Source: a virus. From it: a DNA stretch of 40,798 nucleotides. Of this stretch, positions 8,000-17,227 are shown in pieces. A program made the translations under genes and the position numbers. The notes beneath the pieces were generated by a model, which saw only the letters and a program-made list of their open reading frames with translations, was not told where the DNA came from and ran no database searches. Every line of letters starts with the position of its first letter. Within the stretch, counting starts at the first letter, position 1. The stretch lies in the IMG/VR virus record IMGVR_UViG_3300023118_000003, positions 1-40,798 of that record, one strand, 5' to 3'.

Positions 8000-8956
8000 T
8001 TACTCTATTGAAAGTATTTGAGTTGTGTTATTGCTGCCATCCCCATCCACATCACCAAATAAACGGCGCTCAATATTATACGAGGTAACAAGCGCCACAT
8101 TAGGATTTCCCGGCCCAGCAGACGGCCTGCTTGCCCTGTTCAGGCCCTCACGGACCGTTATATTGATGCCCCGCAGCGGGTAAAATTCCTCATCCTTGAT
8201 ATCGAATGTGCCGCTGTCGCTAACATAGGCGAACGGTTTGCCGTCAATGGAAACATTATCGCAGGAAAATATCCAGTTCACCTTATCAATGAGCCAATCG
8301 GGTATGCCGTATGAAAATCCTAAACCCAAATCGAATTCCCGGAACGGGTCAGCCTTCAATACCGTTGGGTTCATGCGCTGATCCTCATAAACGAATCGTT
8401 TACCGCCAGGCTTTATCTTACCTAAACAGCCATCAATGCGAATACCGGGTTTATAGCCAGTTTCAAATATTATATCCCCGTGGTACGTGCTGTTGAAATA
8501 ATCAAACCAAAGAGTATCGGGCCATGAGGCCGCCACCTGGATAGGCTCGCCCTTCATATACTTTGGGTTCGCAGGGTCACCCATGCGCAGCATAGGCGTG
8601 TAGCAGCCTTCCGGCAGGGTATTAGATATCGACATGGTTCCCTCGTAAATATAAAATCCCGGGTGGTACCTGTCAGCAACAATATTTTGCAGCACCACGG
8701 TATTCCATTCGCTGCCATCCTGATCAACCAGGTAAAAATTTATCGGGTCAAAATTGCTGAACACCTGCAGTTTTATGCTATCGTCATACTGAAATTTCTG
8801 TTTGTACCTGTCCTGCTGGATCCACCACTTCTGCGCCAGCTGATCGGCATACAGGTAATCGTCAAATTGCCGGGTATTGTACTGCGTGTTACTGTATGGC
8901 GTATTATCTACGAACTTTACCGGGTTTAAAAATGATATGTATATTTCGTTAGCCAT
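8000..8956 (-). CDS. tail/baseplate protein with a Ca-binding-like C-terminal loop (318 aa)
   Basis: A soluble protein rich in Asp, Tyr and Phe. It lies between the large tail-tip protein and the collar fibre, the usual place of baseplate or receptor-binding-apparatus parts. Near the C-terminus the motif GDVDGDGSNN has the DxDxDG pattern of a calcium-binding loop. The mid-region IRIDGCLGKIKPGGKRFVYE looks beta-rich. No enzymatic motif is seen. A structural tail role is inferred from place; the family is not recognised by name. Confidence 0.7.
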   Translation of the reverse strand: MANEIYISFLNPVKFVDNTPYSNTQYNTRQFDDYLYADQLAQKWWIQQDRYKQKFQYDDSIKLQVFSNFDPINFYLVDQDGSEWNTVVLQNIVADRYHPGFYIYEGTMSISNTLPEGCYTPMLRMGDPANPKYMKGEPIQVAASWPDTLWFDYFNSTYHGDIIFETGYKPGIRIDGCLGKIKPGGKRFVYEDQRMNPTVLKADPFREFDLGLGFSYGIPDWLIDKVNWIFSCDNVSIDGKPFAYVSDSGTFDIKDEEFYPLRGINITVREGLNRASRPSAGPGNPNVALVTSYNIERRLFGDVDGDGSNNTTQILSIE

Positions 8957-8963
8957 AATTTAT

Positions 8964-11099
8964 TTAGCCGTAGTATGTATTTAACCGTTCCATGTCGCTA
9001 CCTATGCCTACCAGCACCCGCTGCACCTGTGTTGCCCGCGTGCTTGGCTCGCTGAGCAGCTTTACCGGTAAACCGGTATAAACCTCTCCTTCGATCGTAA
9101 ATTCCATTACCCTAAGCGGATCGGCTGCCAGTTCATCGGGAATAAATACATCTTTGGGCGTTTCGAAGTCAAGATAATGCATTTGAAAATAAGGTGTATC
9201 AAGTTCGCCAATTAAAACGTTGGATTTTTCAGCTATCCCCCCGCATGCCATGTCGGCGTTTTTGGGTGCGCTCTGAAAAACAATATACGAAGTGTCCATT
9301 TTATCGCAGCAGGAGCGAATGAATGAGCCGTTATTGAGCAGGCACCGCTTAACGCTTAACCGTAAATTAAATACCGTATCTGGTTCAATAAGGCCGGTAG
9401 CGGTAGGGTTTAGTGACCGGTCGAGCTTGTAGTACCCCGGTATGGATTGTATTGGTGGCTGCAGCACCGTTTCAACATCGAGAACATATACCTCATTATC
9501 CTGGTTGCTATTCGTTGTGGTTTTATCAAGGAACTCAGCGCGTACCAATTCTGATGAGTAGCAATCGGCTATTACATCGGTAGTGATATCAAGCACTTTC
9601 GGAGCCCGCAGCGCATCAGGTATGGAAAATTCGAAGGTATTACAAAAGGCCTGTTTGCCATTCACGCCTTCAACCTGCGTGTCCGGATAACCTATTTTTA
9701 TGGAATTAAATATTTTGTCTGCAGGCACGGTTACTACAGGGCTGCTAACCTCTCCGAGCTGTGTGCGTACGCCATAATCCACCATATCGGGCTGCCGCTG
9801 CATTGTTATTAATCCAGCCACGTTGGCTCCTATACCAGCCCGCTGAAAGGTTAGCCAGAAACTAAAAAACTTTCTTAAGGACAGTTTAACCTTCGTACCG
9901 TCAACGCCCCTTATGCCATCGCCCGAAGTGAAAATAATATTGCTCCAGGTTGTTAGCAGCCCGGAAACATCGGTTTTATATTTACCGTCAGTTATGCGCC
10001 GTATAAGTTCCGAGAAAAGGTAGCCCGGGCGAAATCCTTTAACATACGTAGTTGATCGGCGCGTTATGCTGAGTATGGAAAACTTACTGTTTTCCGTAAA
10101 TTCAACAGCCGGGTTGCCTGAGGTGGCCGCAAATATAGCTTCACTATACAGCCTGTCGCCGGGATTGAGCGTTATGGTAATATTGAAATCGGAGCCCTGC
10201 GTACCGCCTACGCTGAAATTACTTTGAAATACCTGGTAATCGTTCTGCGTGGGTATAGTGCTGCTGCTCGTTAAAAAGCGGCGGCGAAGACCACCCGGCG
10301 GCGAGGTCTGCCTTATGCCAAGTATTTCGGTACGGCCTACAAGGTTAATATCTACCGGGAAATCATTGAAGTTCTGCAGCAGGCAGTTGGTTTGGCTTAT
10401 TTTATCCGGAAAAGACAGCGAGGAAACATTTTGCAGGGATTGTGTTTGAAAGTCAAGGCCAACGTTATCCCCTTCTTTGTTCAGGTATGCCGTTGGGGTA
10501 AAACCCTGGTTGCCCACGGCTGCCCCGCTAAATTCTACACCGTCAAGGTCTTGGTAGTTAAGTTTCTCATGCAGGCGTATGCCGTCCATTTCCACGTAAA
10601 CGATATTGCCAGCGGCCAGGGCTGCGGCATCGTCAAGATCAAATTCGTAAGTGGTATTGTCATTTGCCTTTATATATTTAGCAAAACCCCCTTCGAGCAG
10701 GTTGGCGGTCACCTGGAACCCGGCATGGCTATAAGTGCTGAGATCAATATCAGCCCGGAATATCTCTTTGTACCAAAACCCGAAATCAGTGCCATTGTAA
10801 TCCAGCCGCCTCTCCATTATAACCATCTGCACATCGGCATTTACACCCCCGCCGTTGCGTATTGCCTTCAGTATGCCCGCGCCATCCCTTACAAATTTAA
10901 AAGGTATTGTTATGGACCGGTCAATGCCAAAATACAGGTCGTTTCGAACATTTTCAATGCTCAGCTCCCGCCATCCATCCGGGGAAAATTCCAGCGGCAC
11001 CGGCTGAGTGTTAAGGACCAGCGACCCGTTTACAAGCTTGTAAAACTTGTAGTTTTTATCCTGTAAAAAGTATAAATATTGGTGCTGCCCAAATATCAT
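8964..11099 (-). CDS. large tail-tip/baseplate protein (711 aa)
   Basis: This is the first gene after the tape measure, where siphophages place the distal tail protein and tail hub. The N-terminus (FGQHQYLYFLQDKNYKFYKL, then PLEFSPDGWRELSIE) is followed by alternating beta segments throughout, with a Cys-containing part near residues 590-630 (RCLLNN, RSCCDKMD, ADMACGG). No lysozyme or peptidase motif was recognised. Stop and start of neighbouring genes are adjacent (tape measure ends at 11100). The role is likely structural in the tail tip and host contact, by position. Confidence 0.75.
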   Translation of the reverse strand: MIFGQHQYLYFLQDKNYKFYKLVNGSLVLNTQPVPLEFSPDGWRELSIENVRNDLYFGIDRSITIPFKFVRDGAGILKAIRNGGGVNADVQMVIMERRLDYNGTDFGFWYKEIFRADIDLSTYSHAGFQVTANLLEGGFAKYIKANDNTTYEFDLDDAAALAAGNIVYVEMDGIRLHEKLNYQDLDGVEFSGAAVGNQGFTPTAYLNKEGDNVGLDFQTQSLQNVSSLSFPDKISQTNCLLQNFNDFPVDINLVGRTEILGIRQTSPPGGLRRRFLTSSSTIPTQNDYQVFQSNFSVGGTQGSDFNITITLNPGDRLYSEAIFAATSGNPAVEFTENSKFSILSITRRSTTYVKGFRPGYLFSELIRRITDGKYKTDVSGLLTTWSNIIFTSGDGIRGVDGTKVKLSLRKFFSFWLTFQRAGIGANVAGLITMQRQPDMVDYGVRTQLGEVSSPVVTVPADKIFNSIKIGYPDTQVEGVNGKQAFCNTFEFSIPDALRAPKVLDITTDVIADCYSSELVRAEFLDKTTTNSNQDNEVYVLDVETVLQPPIQSIPGYYKLDRSLNPTATGLIEPDTVFNLRLSVKRCLLNNGSFIRSCCDKMDTSYIVFQSAPKNADMACGGIAEKSNVLIGELDTPYFQMHYLDFETPKDVFIPDELAADPLRVMEFTIEGEVYTGLPVKLLSEPSTRATQVQRVLVGIGSDMERLNTYYG

Positions 11100-14000
11100 T
11101 TACCAGTTAGTTTGTTCGTGAACGTATGATGTATGCATTGCGCCCGACCTCCACATAGCTATAGCGCCCGCGTGCGTACCCGACAAAGATAACCCCCTTT
11201 GGTTACGTATGGCGCGCTCTATTGCATCAAGTTTTTTACCGCTCTCATCTACCGGCTGCCCCATCTTTGCACCACGTACCGGGTTGCCCTTAAATGCAGC
11301 CCTGATAACCGTATTTACCCACGCATCAGCATCAGGCATTACGCGGTCACCTTTCTTGAATGTTTCCACCTGGTTCATGCCTTGTGGTAATTCTACAGAT
11401 CCATCAGCCCGCAGGATAGCCTCACGTTTGCCGCCATCGTTGATCAGGGCTTTACCTTCATAGTCATGGTAAAGGCCATCCTTAAAGCGCGGCAAGGGCG
11501 TTGATATGGCAATAGCCAGCTGTGCAGCACCAAGCGCCGCCTGCAGTATTTTTAACGGCAGCTTGGTTTCTTTGGCCACGGCTACGGCGGTACCCAGTAT
11601 AATCTGAAATATTGCCTGCGCTTTTTCAATGGCGGCGCGGCGCTGGTCAAGTTGCCTCTGCCTGCGTTCGAGCGCTTCCTTTTGCGCCTGTGCCCGGGAA
11701 TTAATAAGTATGGCATTGGCCGCCCGGTCCTGATCAGATTGCACCCGGCGGTCGTTTGCTGCAAGTTCCGCATCACGTACTTTTTCAATGCCCTCTATCT
11801 GGGCCTCAATTCTGTTTTTCTCGCGAATGCTTGCTGCATCATTGGCGGCGGAGATTACAGCGAAGGCCTGATTAACAGTTTCGCCTATTTTATTCAGGTC
11901 GTTTAATAATACCTTTTGCTTATAGTCCTGTTCAGCTATATAATTTTCAGTATCGAGCTTATATAGAGCGGCAAGCTGGTTATTTAATTCTATTTGGGCT
12001 GCTAATTTCTGGTCTTTTGTTGTTTTATCTGAACTTAATATCTCCTTATTGGCGCCGATATTGATCATGAGTATATCACTTGCCGCTCGGTATTCTATTT
12101 TTCTATTTTCCTCGGCTCTTTTCTCCGCATCCTTAATACCTCGGTTACCGCTTTGCTGACCCGCTGAGCTTAATCCAACCTCGCTACCGAGCAGTGAAGC
12201 CTGTGTTTTAAGGTTTCCCACAACAATATTTGCAATGTCTTTCTGAGCCTTTATTTGCAGGTTCTTTAATTTTGCATTGTAAGCTACCTGCAGGGCTATA
12301 AGCTCCTCGTCAGTCAGTACCTTAGTAGCAACCTGGAAATCGTAATCCTTTTGCAGTAAGTCTTTATTCTCCTGGACATAAGCCTCTACAGCACGAAGGC
12401 GGGTAGCAAGGCCATTAGCCTCGCTACCGGCAATTTCTTCCACTTGGCTGATCACCAGGCTTAGCTCCGTATCAAAGGCATCCTTCTCCGCCGTTAACCT
12501 GCGTTTCCTGAACTCCTCCTGGGTATTAAATATATCTACCTGTAGCTTCTTATCTATTTCGCTCTTCTCTTTATTGGCTTTATTGATGGCTGTTCTCGCT
12601 TCAGCTGTCAATGTTCCATCCGAATTAACGTTACCCGGATCGCCCTTCACCTGCCTTATTTGCTGGTCAATTATTTTCTTTCTTTGCACAGCACTGCTTC
12701 TTAGTGCTGCCACTCTGGATGCCTCAAAGTTACGCTCATCAGCAAGTATGCGATCATTGTTATTTATAACAGCTTGCGCTTTGTCTTTAGCGAATTCCGT
12801 TTCAACTAAAAGGCGCTGCTGCGCGTTGTACCTATCAATTTCCACTCTCTTTAATTCGATATCCCGGATACCCTCAAAGTTATCACGCACAATCTTTTTT
12901 TGAGTTTCCGCAGTCGATTTCGCAAGCTCTAAGCGGCGCTCTGCCCTTTCAATATCCTTGTCGTATTCTTTTCTTCCTGATTCGCTTGTTTCAGCTGCCT
13001 GCCTTTTTATAAGGCTGTTCAATTGGAGTTGCTGGTTTAAAACTTCAACCTGCGCCTGTTTTAAAGTTTCAAACCCACCGCTATCAAAGAACCTTTTATT
13101 TGCAGCCAACGCCCGCGCATCAACTATTTTCTTTTCTATAGCCAGGATATCCCCACGGCTTTTGCCCAATGCATTAGCGATCTGCAGCTCTTTCTCCATG
13201 CGGTCCACTCCAGTAATATCTTCGAACACGAGCGCATTCAAGTCTTTATTAATATTCAATAGACGCAACTGTGCTGCTACCAACCTGTCTGCAGCAGCTG
13301 CGGCTTTTTCGGCACCATTAGAAAAGCCAAAAAGACCGCTTATAGCCTCAGTAATTTGTTTGCTGAAAATAGTAAACAGGGCTATTACCGCACCTATAAT
13401 TACGTTGAAGGAAAATATACTTTTTACAATCCGGGAGCCGAGCCCCTCTGTAGCTTGCCCCTCGGCTTTCAGCGCTTTAATTTCTTGGCGGGCTTTTTTT
13501 ACCTCATCGAAAACCATCGGCAGGTTGTTCGATATAGCAAGAAAAAATGTTTGAGTATTAATGGCTAAAGATGGCAATTCCCTGGCAACCTGCGTAAAAG
13601 AGAAGCCTAAGCCATCAAATGCGGACTTGTAATTTCCTACATTACGCTGATAATTTTTAAGGTTGCCATCCAGTTTGTCCAATACCCCACGAATCGATAA
13701 CGCTTGCTCTAACGCTTCTTTAGTTGCGTCTGCCTCGAAACCTATGGATAATGCAAGGCTTTTATACCTTGCCTCGGCATCTTTTAGTGATTTATTAAGC
13801 AAATAGTAATCATCGGTAAGCTGAGAAACTAAATTTGCTTCAGCAGCAGTAGCGGAAGCTGAAGCAGCTTTTTCCTTTGCTAATGCTTTTTCAAAGGCAG
13901 TTGCTTCGCGTTTGGCCTGGTTGGCCGCCTTCTGTTCGTTCGCTTCCTTTTTCGTTTCTATAGCCAGTTGCTTCTGCGCGTTGGTAAGTTCCTGGGTTTT

Positions 14001-14204
14001 CAGCCTCAGCTGCGCCAATTCCAACTGCGCTAATTTTGCGGCAGCCGCAGTTTCCTTTAAGCCAGCACCAGGCCCACCTATCTTTACATCTTTCAGTTTT
14101 TTATATTGATCGGCAACCTGTTTTAGATTAGCAATAACAAACTCTGTATCGGTGGCAAACGCCGCCCGGTCAACGTATTTATCTATGAGTTCCTTTTGTG
14201 CCAT
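11100..14204 (-). CDS. tail tape measure protein (1034 aa)
   Basis: The longest gene in the window. The first ~180 residues are a long Ala/Lys/Glu/Gln coiled coil, followed by a hydrophobic segment near residues 262-285 (SIFSFNVIIGAVIALFTIFS), more coiled coil to residue ~850, a second hydrophobic Ala-rich helix near 870-905 (AIFQIILGTAVAVAK and following), and a short C-terminal domain (DGLYHDYEGKALINDGGKRE). This is the classic layout of a siphophage tape measure, which sets tail length and helps DNA pass the envelope. It lies downstream of the major tail protein and chaperone-like genes. The start overlaps the upstream stop by one base. Confidence 0.92.
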   Translation of the reverse strand: MAQKELIDKYVDRAAFATDTEFVIANLKQVADQYKKLKDVKIGGPGAGLKETAAAAKLAQLELAQLRLKTQELTNAQKQLAIETKKEANEQKAANQAKREATAFEKALAKEKAASASATAAEANLVSQLTDDYYLLNKSLKDAEARYKSLALSIGFEADATKEALEQALSIRGVLDKLDGNLKNYQRNVGNYKSAFDGLGFSFTQVARELPSLAINTQTFFLAISNNLPMVFDEVKKARQEIKALKAEGQATEGLGSRIVKSIFSFNVIIGAVIALFTIFSKQITEAISGLFGFSNGAEKAAAAADRLVAAQLRLLNINKDLNALVFEDITGVDRMEKELQIANALGKSRGDILAIEKKIVDARALAANKRFFDSGGFETLKQAQVEVLNQQLQLNSLIKRQAAETSESGRKEYDKDIERAERRLELAKSTAETQKKIVRDNFEGIRDIELKRVEIDRYNAQQRLLVETEFAKDKAQAVINNNDRILADERNFEASRVAALRSSAVQRKKIIDQQIRQVKGDPGNVNSDGTLTAEARTAINKANKEKSEIDKKLQVDIFNTQEEFRKRRLTAEKDAFDTELSLVISQVEEIAGSEANGLATRLRAVEAYVQENKDLLQKDYDFQVATKVLTDEELIALQVAYNAKLKNLQIKAQKDIANIVVGNLKTQASLLGSEVGLSSAGQQSGNRGIKDAEKRAEENRKIEYRAASDILMINIGANKEILSSDKTTKDQKLAAQIELNNQLAALYKLDTENYIAEQDYKQKVLLNDLNKIGETVNQAFAVISAANDAASIREKNRIEAQIEGIEKVRDAELAANDRRVQSDQDRAANAILINSRAQAQKEALERRQRQLDQRRAAIEKAQAIFQIILGTAVAVAKETKLPLKILQAALGAAQLAIAISTPLPRFKDGLYHDYEGKALINDGGKREAILRADGSVELPQGMNQVETFKKGDRVMPDADAWVNTVIRAAFKGNPVRGAKMGQPVDESGKKLDAIERAIRNQRGLSLSGTHAGAIAMWRSGAMHTSYVHEQTNW

Positions 14205-14911
14205 TATTTTCGCTTGTTGAGTTTATCCATTGCTTCGTTGTGGGCGTTGAGTTTCTTAATCCTTTCGCAAAATACGTAAACTGTAATACTATCCCGCACC
14301 TCAAACCCTGCGTGATCAGAAAGACTTATAAGTATGCTTTCGAAATATCCCCGCTTTATAGGGCCGCCTTCTACGGCCTCTTTGCTTTGGATGGCATCAT
14401 AGGCCTGCATCTTTAATTCGAGGCCTATTTTAAGCCCTGCGGACCTTGCACGGCACCTTTTTATATCGGCTGAGAACTGCTCAGCGTCATCCGGCGGGAA
14501 CCGGAACGAAGTCCGTAACGCCTTGTTTATGCTGCCAACGATATCGCGGCAGGGTTCGGACCACAGGACAGCTTCACCTGCGCCTGTAACGCCTTCAATA
14601 GTTTCTATAAGGTGCATCAGCGCCTCATAGTTTATGCGTAGTGTTTCAGTTTCCTGGAACAGCCGTAATTTCAAAGTAAATTCATTATCGCCAATGGCTT
14701 CGGAGTATTCAGCCATTATAGATACCCAAGCGGCCTGCAGATCGTCTGCAGACGGGTTACCCTGGATAGTCAGGGCGTGAAGGTTTTGATTGTAACTGCA
14801 CTCCGCAAATTTATTTAGCGGCAGCTCATGGATGCTGTGATACCACTTCGGCAACTGCGTATCCAGCGGCGGTAACGGCAGCGAGTGCGCCGAATTTCCA
14901 GCCTGTGGCAT
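14204..14911 (-). CDS. tail assembly chaperone-position protein (235 aa)
   Basis: A mostly helical protein directly upstream of the tape measure, where tail assembly chaperones are found; that role is inferred from position. The frame is open to a TTG at 14944. ATG at 14911 is chosen here, but the recognisably protein-like part begins at LPKWYHSIHELPLNKF, whose first codon is a TTG at 14854. A 14854 start would cut the overlap with the upstream 69-aa gene from 86 to 29 bases and may be the true start. No slippery heptamer for a lambda-like G/GT frameshift was found in the overlap. Confidence 0.75.
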   Translation of the reverse strand: MPQAGNSAHSLPLPPLDTQLPKWYHSIHELPLNKFAECSYNQNLHALTIQGNPSADDLQAAWVSIMAEYSEAIGDNEFTLKLRLFQETETLRINYEALMHLIETIEGVTGAGEAVLWSEPCRDIVGSINKALRTSFRFPPDDAEQFSADIKRCRARSAGLKIGLELKMQAYDAIQSKEAVEGGPIKRGYFESILISLSDHAGFEVRDSITVYVFCERIKKLNAHNEAMDKLNKRK

Positions 14912-15035
14912 CTTTGTAGGTCGCTGTGGTAGTCTTATTTTCAATCGCGTACTGTTTTGCTGCCGTTCTATTGGCTGTTTGTTTTTCCTGCAAGTATGCA
15001 GCCTTTTGCTTACACGTAGGGCAATTCGCTTTCAT
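14826..15035 (-). CDS. small CPTC-motif protein with hydrophobic C-terminus (69 aa)
   Basis: It starts MKANCPTCKQKA, a single CxxC pair like half of a zinc knuckle, continues with a polar helix, and ends in an Ala/Val-rich segment (FGALAAVTAAGYAVAEVVS) that could be a membrane helix. It lies between the tail-completion gene and the chaperone-position gene and touches the stop of the upstream gene. Real coding is favoured by its place and by the absence of another use for this stretch. Function is unknown. Confidence 0.6.
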   Translation of the reverse strand: MKANCPTCKQKAAYLQEKQTANRTAAKQYAIENKTTTATYKDATGWKFGALAAVTAAGYAVAEVVSQHP

Positions 15036-15476
15036 CTATCCAAACTTTAAACCCGTGGCGGCGGTTATCTTCTGCCTGATGGCGGGGCCTAAGTTCTGAT
15101 CCAAATAACCATCCTTAAACGGACCGCCAAGCCCGAAAATATTGCCGTACTTAACCTGCAGCTGCTCTTCTTTATCATCACTGCTGCCCACCTCAACAGT
15201 GTTACCGTTTACTGTCACCCTTATACCCTGGTAAAACGCGCCTGTATTTCTTAGATCAGGGTTGCCGTATCCGGGTAGTGGGTTGCGGCTGTTTTTCTTC
15301 CTCGCATATACATCACTCCTGTACCGGTTGAGCCTTTTGCCATCCCGGTCGAAACCGTTAAACAGCTGATCCCGGTTTGCCTCTGCCAGATCCTGCTCAG
15401 TGGCCTGCATGGCCTGCGTGATTACAACATCTGTATCGAGCGTTTCAAACTTATTTAGCAGGCCGAGTATCGTCAT
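15036..15476 (-). CDS. tail completion/head-tail joining-type protein (146 aa)
   Basis: A helical start (FETLDTDVVITQAMQATEQD) is followed by a basic middle (GKRLNRYRSDVYARKKNSRN) and a DLRNTGAFYQGIRV segment, which resembles the 'D-L-x-x-T-G' core of small tail-completion proteins (HK97 gp10-like). It sits between a 61-aa gene and the chaperone-position genes, downstream of the major tail protein. The assignment is by pattern and position, not a firm family match. It overlaps the upstream gene by 26 bases. Confidence 0.65.
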   Translation of the reverse strand: MTILGLLNKFETLDTDVVITQAMQATEQDLAEANRDQLFNGFDRDGKRLNRYRSDVYARKKNSRNPLPGYGNPDLRNTGAFYQGIRVTVNGNTVEVGSSDDKEEQLQVKYGNIFGLGGPFKDGYLDQNLGPAIRQKITAATGLKFG

Positions 15477-15636
15477 TTGCTTTCGGTTTAGCTTGCGCTG
15501 GTGGATTCATTGCCCCAAACGCTTCTGTCAACTGCTCAACACTCAGGCCGGTATGCTTTTCGTGTTCGAGAAATTCACTTAGCTTTTTGCCTTTCCAATG
15601 TACGTCATTAAACCATACTTTGTTATCGTAGAACAT
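15451..15636 (-). CDS. hypothetical small tail-region protein (61 aa)
   Basis: The frame extends to 15672, but the ATG at 15636 gives a normal protein start (MFYDNKVWFNDVHWKGKKLS), while the extension reads hydrophobic intergenic sequence. It is Trp- and Lys-rich early, then a helical Glu/His stretch, and ends in a Pro/Ala/Lys tail. It directly follows the major tail protein gene, where some phages have small chaperones. The role is not established. The 3' end overlaps the next gene by 26 bases. Confidence 0.65.
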   Translation of the reverse strand: MFYDNKVWFNDVHWKGKKLSEFLEHEKHTGLSVEQLTEAFGAMNPPAQAKPKANDDTRPAK

Positions 15637-15684
15637 AAAAAATAAAAATATGGGTGAGCCTACGGAGCCCACCCCGGTTAAAAC

Positions 15685-16668
15685 TTATTTTGTCAGTATG
15701 ATAATACCAATTTCATACCCTGGTATATCACCTGCATCCAGCTGGGTAGCCGTTGGCGGCACAAGCTTAATTTTTGCACCTGAAGCAAGAGCGGTAAACG
15801 CTGTGCTGTCAAAAGTAACAGTAAGCGCCTTCAGCGTATTGTCAACCGCAATGCTCGTAATGGTGATCGGTGTGCTGAACGTTGCGCCGGTATATGCCGA
15901 CCACTGCGCAGACAATGCCGCGAGCGCTGCGCCGTACTCATCGAAGATGTTCAGATCGCCGGACAGCTTCGGCAGCTGGATAACCGGGCGCACCTTATAC
16001 ACGTTCGTTGTGTGAGCAACGGGCTCCACGAGGGTAACATCTACGAGGCCTGCAACATCGCCGCTGGAAAGGTCCGGCAAAGAGGCGAACGTGCCGCGCT
16101 TTTCGAAATCGTCAGCAGACAGGTAACTTACTGTCACCGTCATTTGCCCGGTTTCAACATTCTGCCCGTCCTTAAAGCCGTTGCCGCCAATGGTGATCAA
16201 CGCGCGCTCACCTTTGAAATTGTTGTTATTCACCGTATTGGCCGCGCCGGTTGCACGGTAGCCCCACAGTAAACTGCCATCATCGAAGGTGAAGACCGGA
16301 ACGGTCTTGTTATCGAACGCCAGTAACTTCTGAAACTGGTACTGCCCGATATCCTGCAGCGTGTAGGTGAAAGATGGGCGGCCTTTACGCAGGCGCACTA
16401 CGGGGCCCTGGGCCAGTGATCCGGTTGTATCGGCTTCTGTATTAACCGCAATCTGGTTGATTACCGGGAAGGCAAACAGTTTGTTGCTGTCACCTGTAGG
16501 CAGTAGCGTTTTCGCTATAAGGGCATCCTGCAGGGTATCGCTATCGGCGTACTGTGATGAGGTAAACTCCCCGCCACCGATAATTATCGATACCGGCACA
16601 CCCCGGCGCTGGTCGCAATCGATACCGCCTGTGTTACCGCCTATAACAGAACATAAATCTGTAGACAT
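15685..16668 (-). CDS. major tail (tube) protein (327 aa)
   Basis: A beta-rich protein of a size and gene-order position that fit a siphophage tail tube subunit: after the head-tail connector genes and before the chaperone-position genes and tape measure. Features include GRPSFTYTLQDIGQYQFQKL and a long beta domain. The last ~90 residues (TGATFSTPITITSIAVDNTL, then KIKLVPPTATQLDAGDIPG) look like an Ig-like appended domain, as is common on tail tubes. No catalytic motif. The N-terminus carries a Cys pair (C6, C18). Confidence 0.78.
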   Translation of the reverse strand: MSTDLCSVIGGNTGGIDCDQRRGVPVSIIIGGGEFTSSQYADSDTLQDALIAKTLLPTGDSNKLFAFPVINQIAVNTEADTTGSLAQGPVVRLRKGRPSFTYTLQDIGQYQFQKLLAFDNKTVPVFTFDDGSLLWGYRATGAANTVNNNNFKGERALITIGGNGFKDGQNVETGQMTVTVSYLSADDFEKRGTFASLPDLSSGDVAGLVDVTLVEPVAHTTNVYKVRPVIQLPKLSGDLNIFDEYGAALAALSAQWSAYTGATFSTPITITSIAVDNTLKALTVTFDSTAFTALASGAKIKLVPPTATQLDAGDIPGYEIGIIILTK

Positions 16669-16699
16669 AGTATAAAAGTATTAAGAATTAAAAATGTTG

Positions 16700-17227
16700 T
16701 TAACAATTGGACTTGTTTTTTATGGTCAAGACCAAACCACTGATGTGCTTACAATCAAAGATATCGTTAATGAAATCCTCCTGTTGCTCCTTGCCCCAAT
16801 AATACCTATCGGTTACCCGGTGCGAAATGCCATCGAGCGTGTTCTCATTAAGGTATTTGCTGAGGCGCACCTGGTTCATTAAGGCGTAATAGATGGGATC
16901 GATAACCGGTTTGTAGTTATTCTCCATTCTCTGCGGAGCCTTCCATTCTTGTTGGCTGCCGTTGATAATGAATAATTCCAAACCATTAGCCACCCCATAG
17001 GCAAGGGAATCGGACCGGGTGATGGTAAACGGCTGTACAAGCCATAGCATCGGGTATTTTCCGGCCGCAAATGATCCACCCGCCCTGCTGTCCTGTATCA
17101 AATCCTCCTTAATTTCTGAAAGATACCCGTACTTGTAATTAAGTACAGGTATCGACAGTTGAGCTTTTACCAGCTGCGAAATTTCGGCGAAGATATCGGT
17201 CAGGTAATATGGTGGATTGTTAATCAC
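16700..17227 (-). CDS. head-tail connector-region protein (175 aa)
   Basis: GTG start; the start overlaps the upstream stop as GTGA, so the two genes are coupled. The protein is rich in Tyr and Asn at its start (INNPPYYLTDIFAEISQLVK), with a mixed alpha/beta pattern and a short Cys-containing end. Its position between the DUF6712-like connector gene and the major tail protein is that of a tail terminator or connector protein, but the family is not recognised. Confidence 0.65.
   Translation of the reverse strand: MINNPPYYLTDIFAEISQLVKAQLSIPVLNYKYGYLSEIKEDLIQDSRAGGSFAAGKYPMLWLVQPFTITRSDSLAYGVANGLELFIINGSQQEWKAPQRMENNYKPVIDPIYYALMNQVRLSKYLNENTLDGISHRVTDRYYWGKEQQEDFINDIFDCKHISGLVLTIKNKSNC

Noticed and set aside
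10392-11066. Long plus-strand open frame (224 codons) inside the 711-aa tail protein gene
   Set aside because: It is antisense to a well-supported gene and has no recognisable domain; the leftward frame has normal protein character.
12958-13554. 198-codon plus-strand frame within the tape measure gene
   Set aside because: A mirror of the coiled-coil coding strand; low-complexity Ser/Leu/Ala composition fits a shadow frame.
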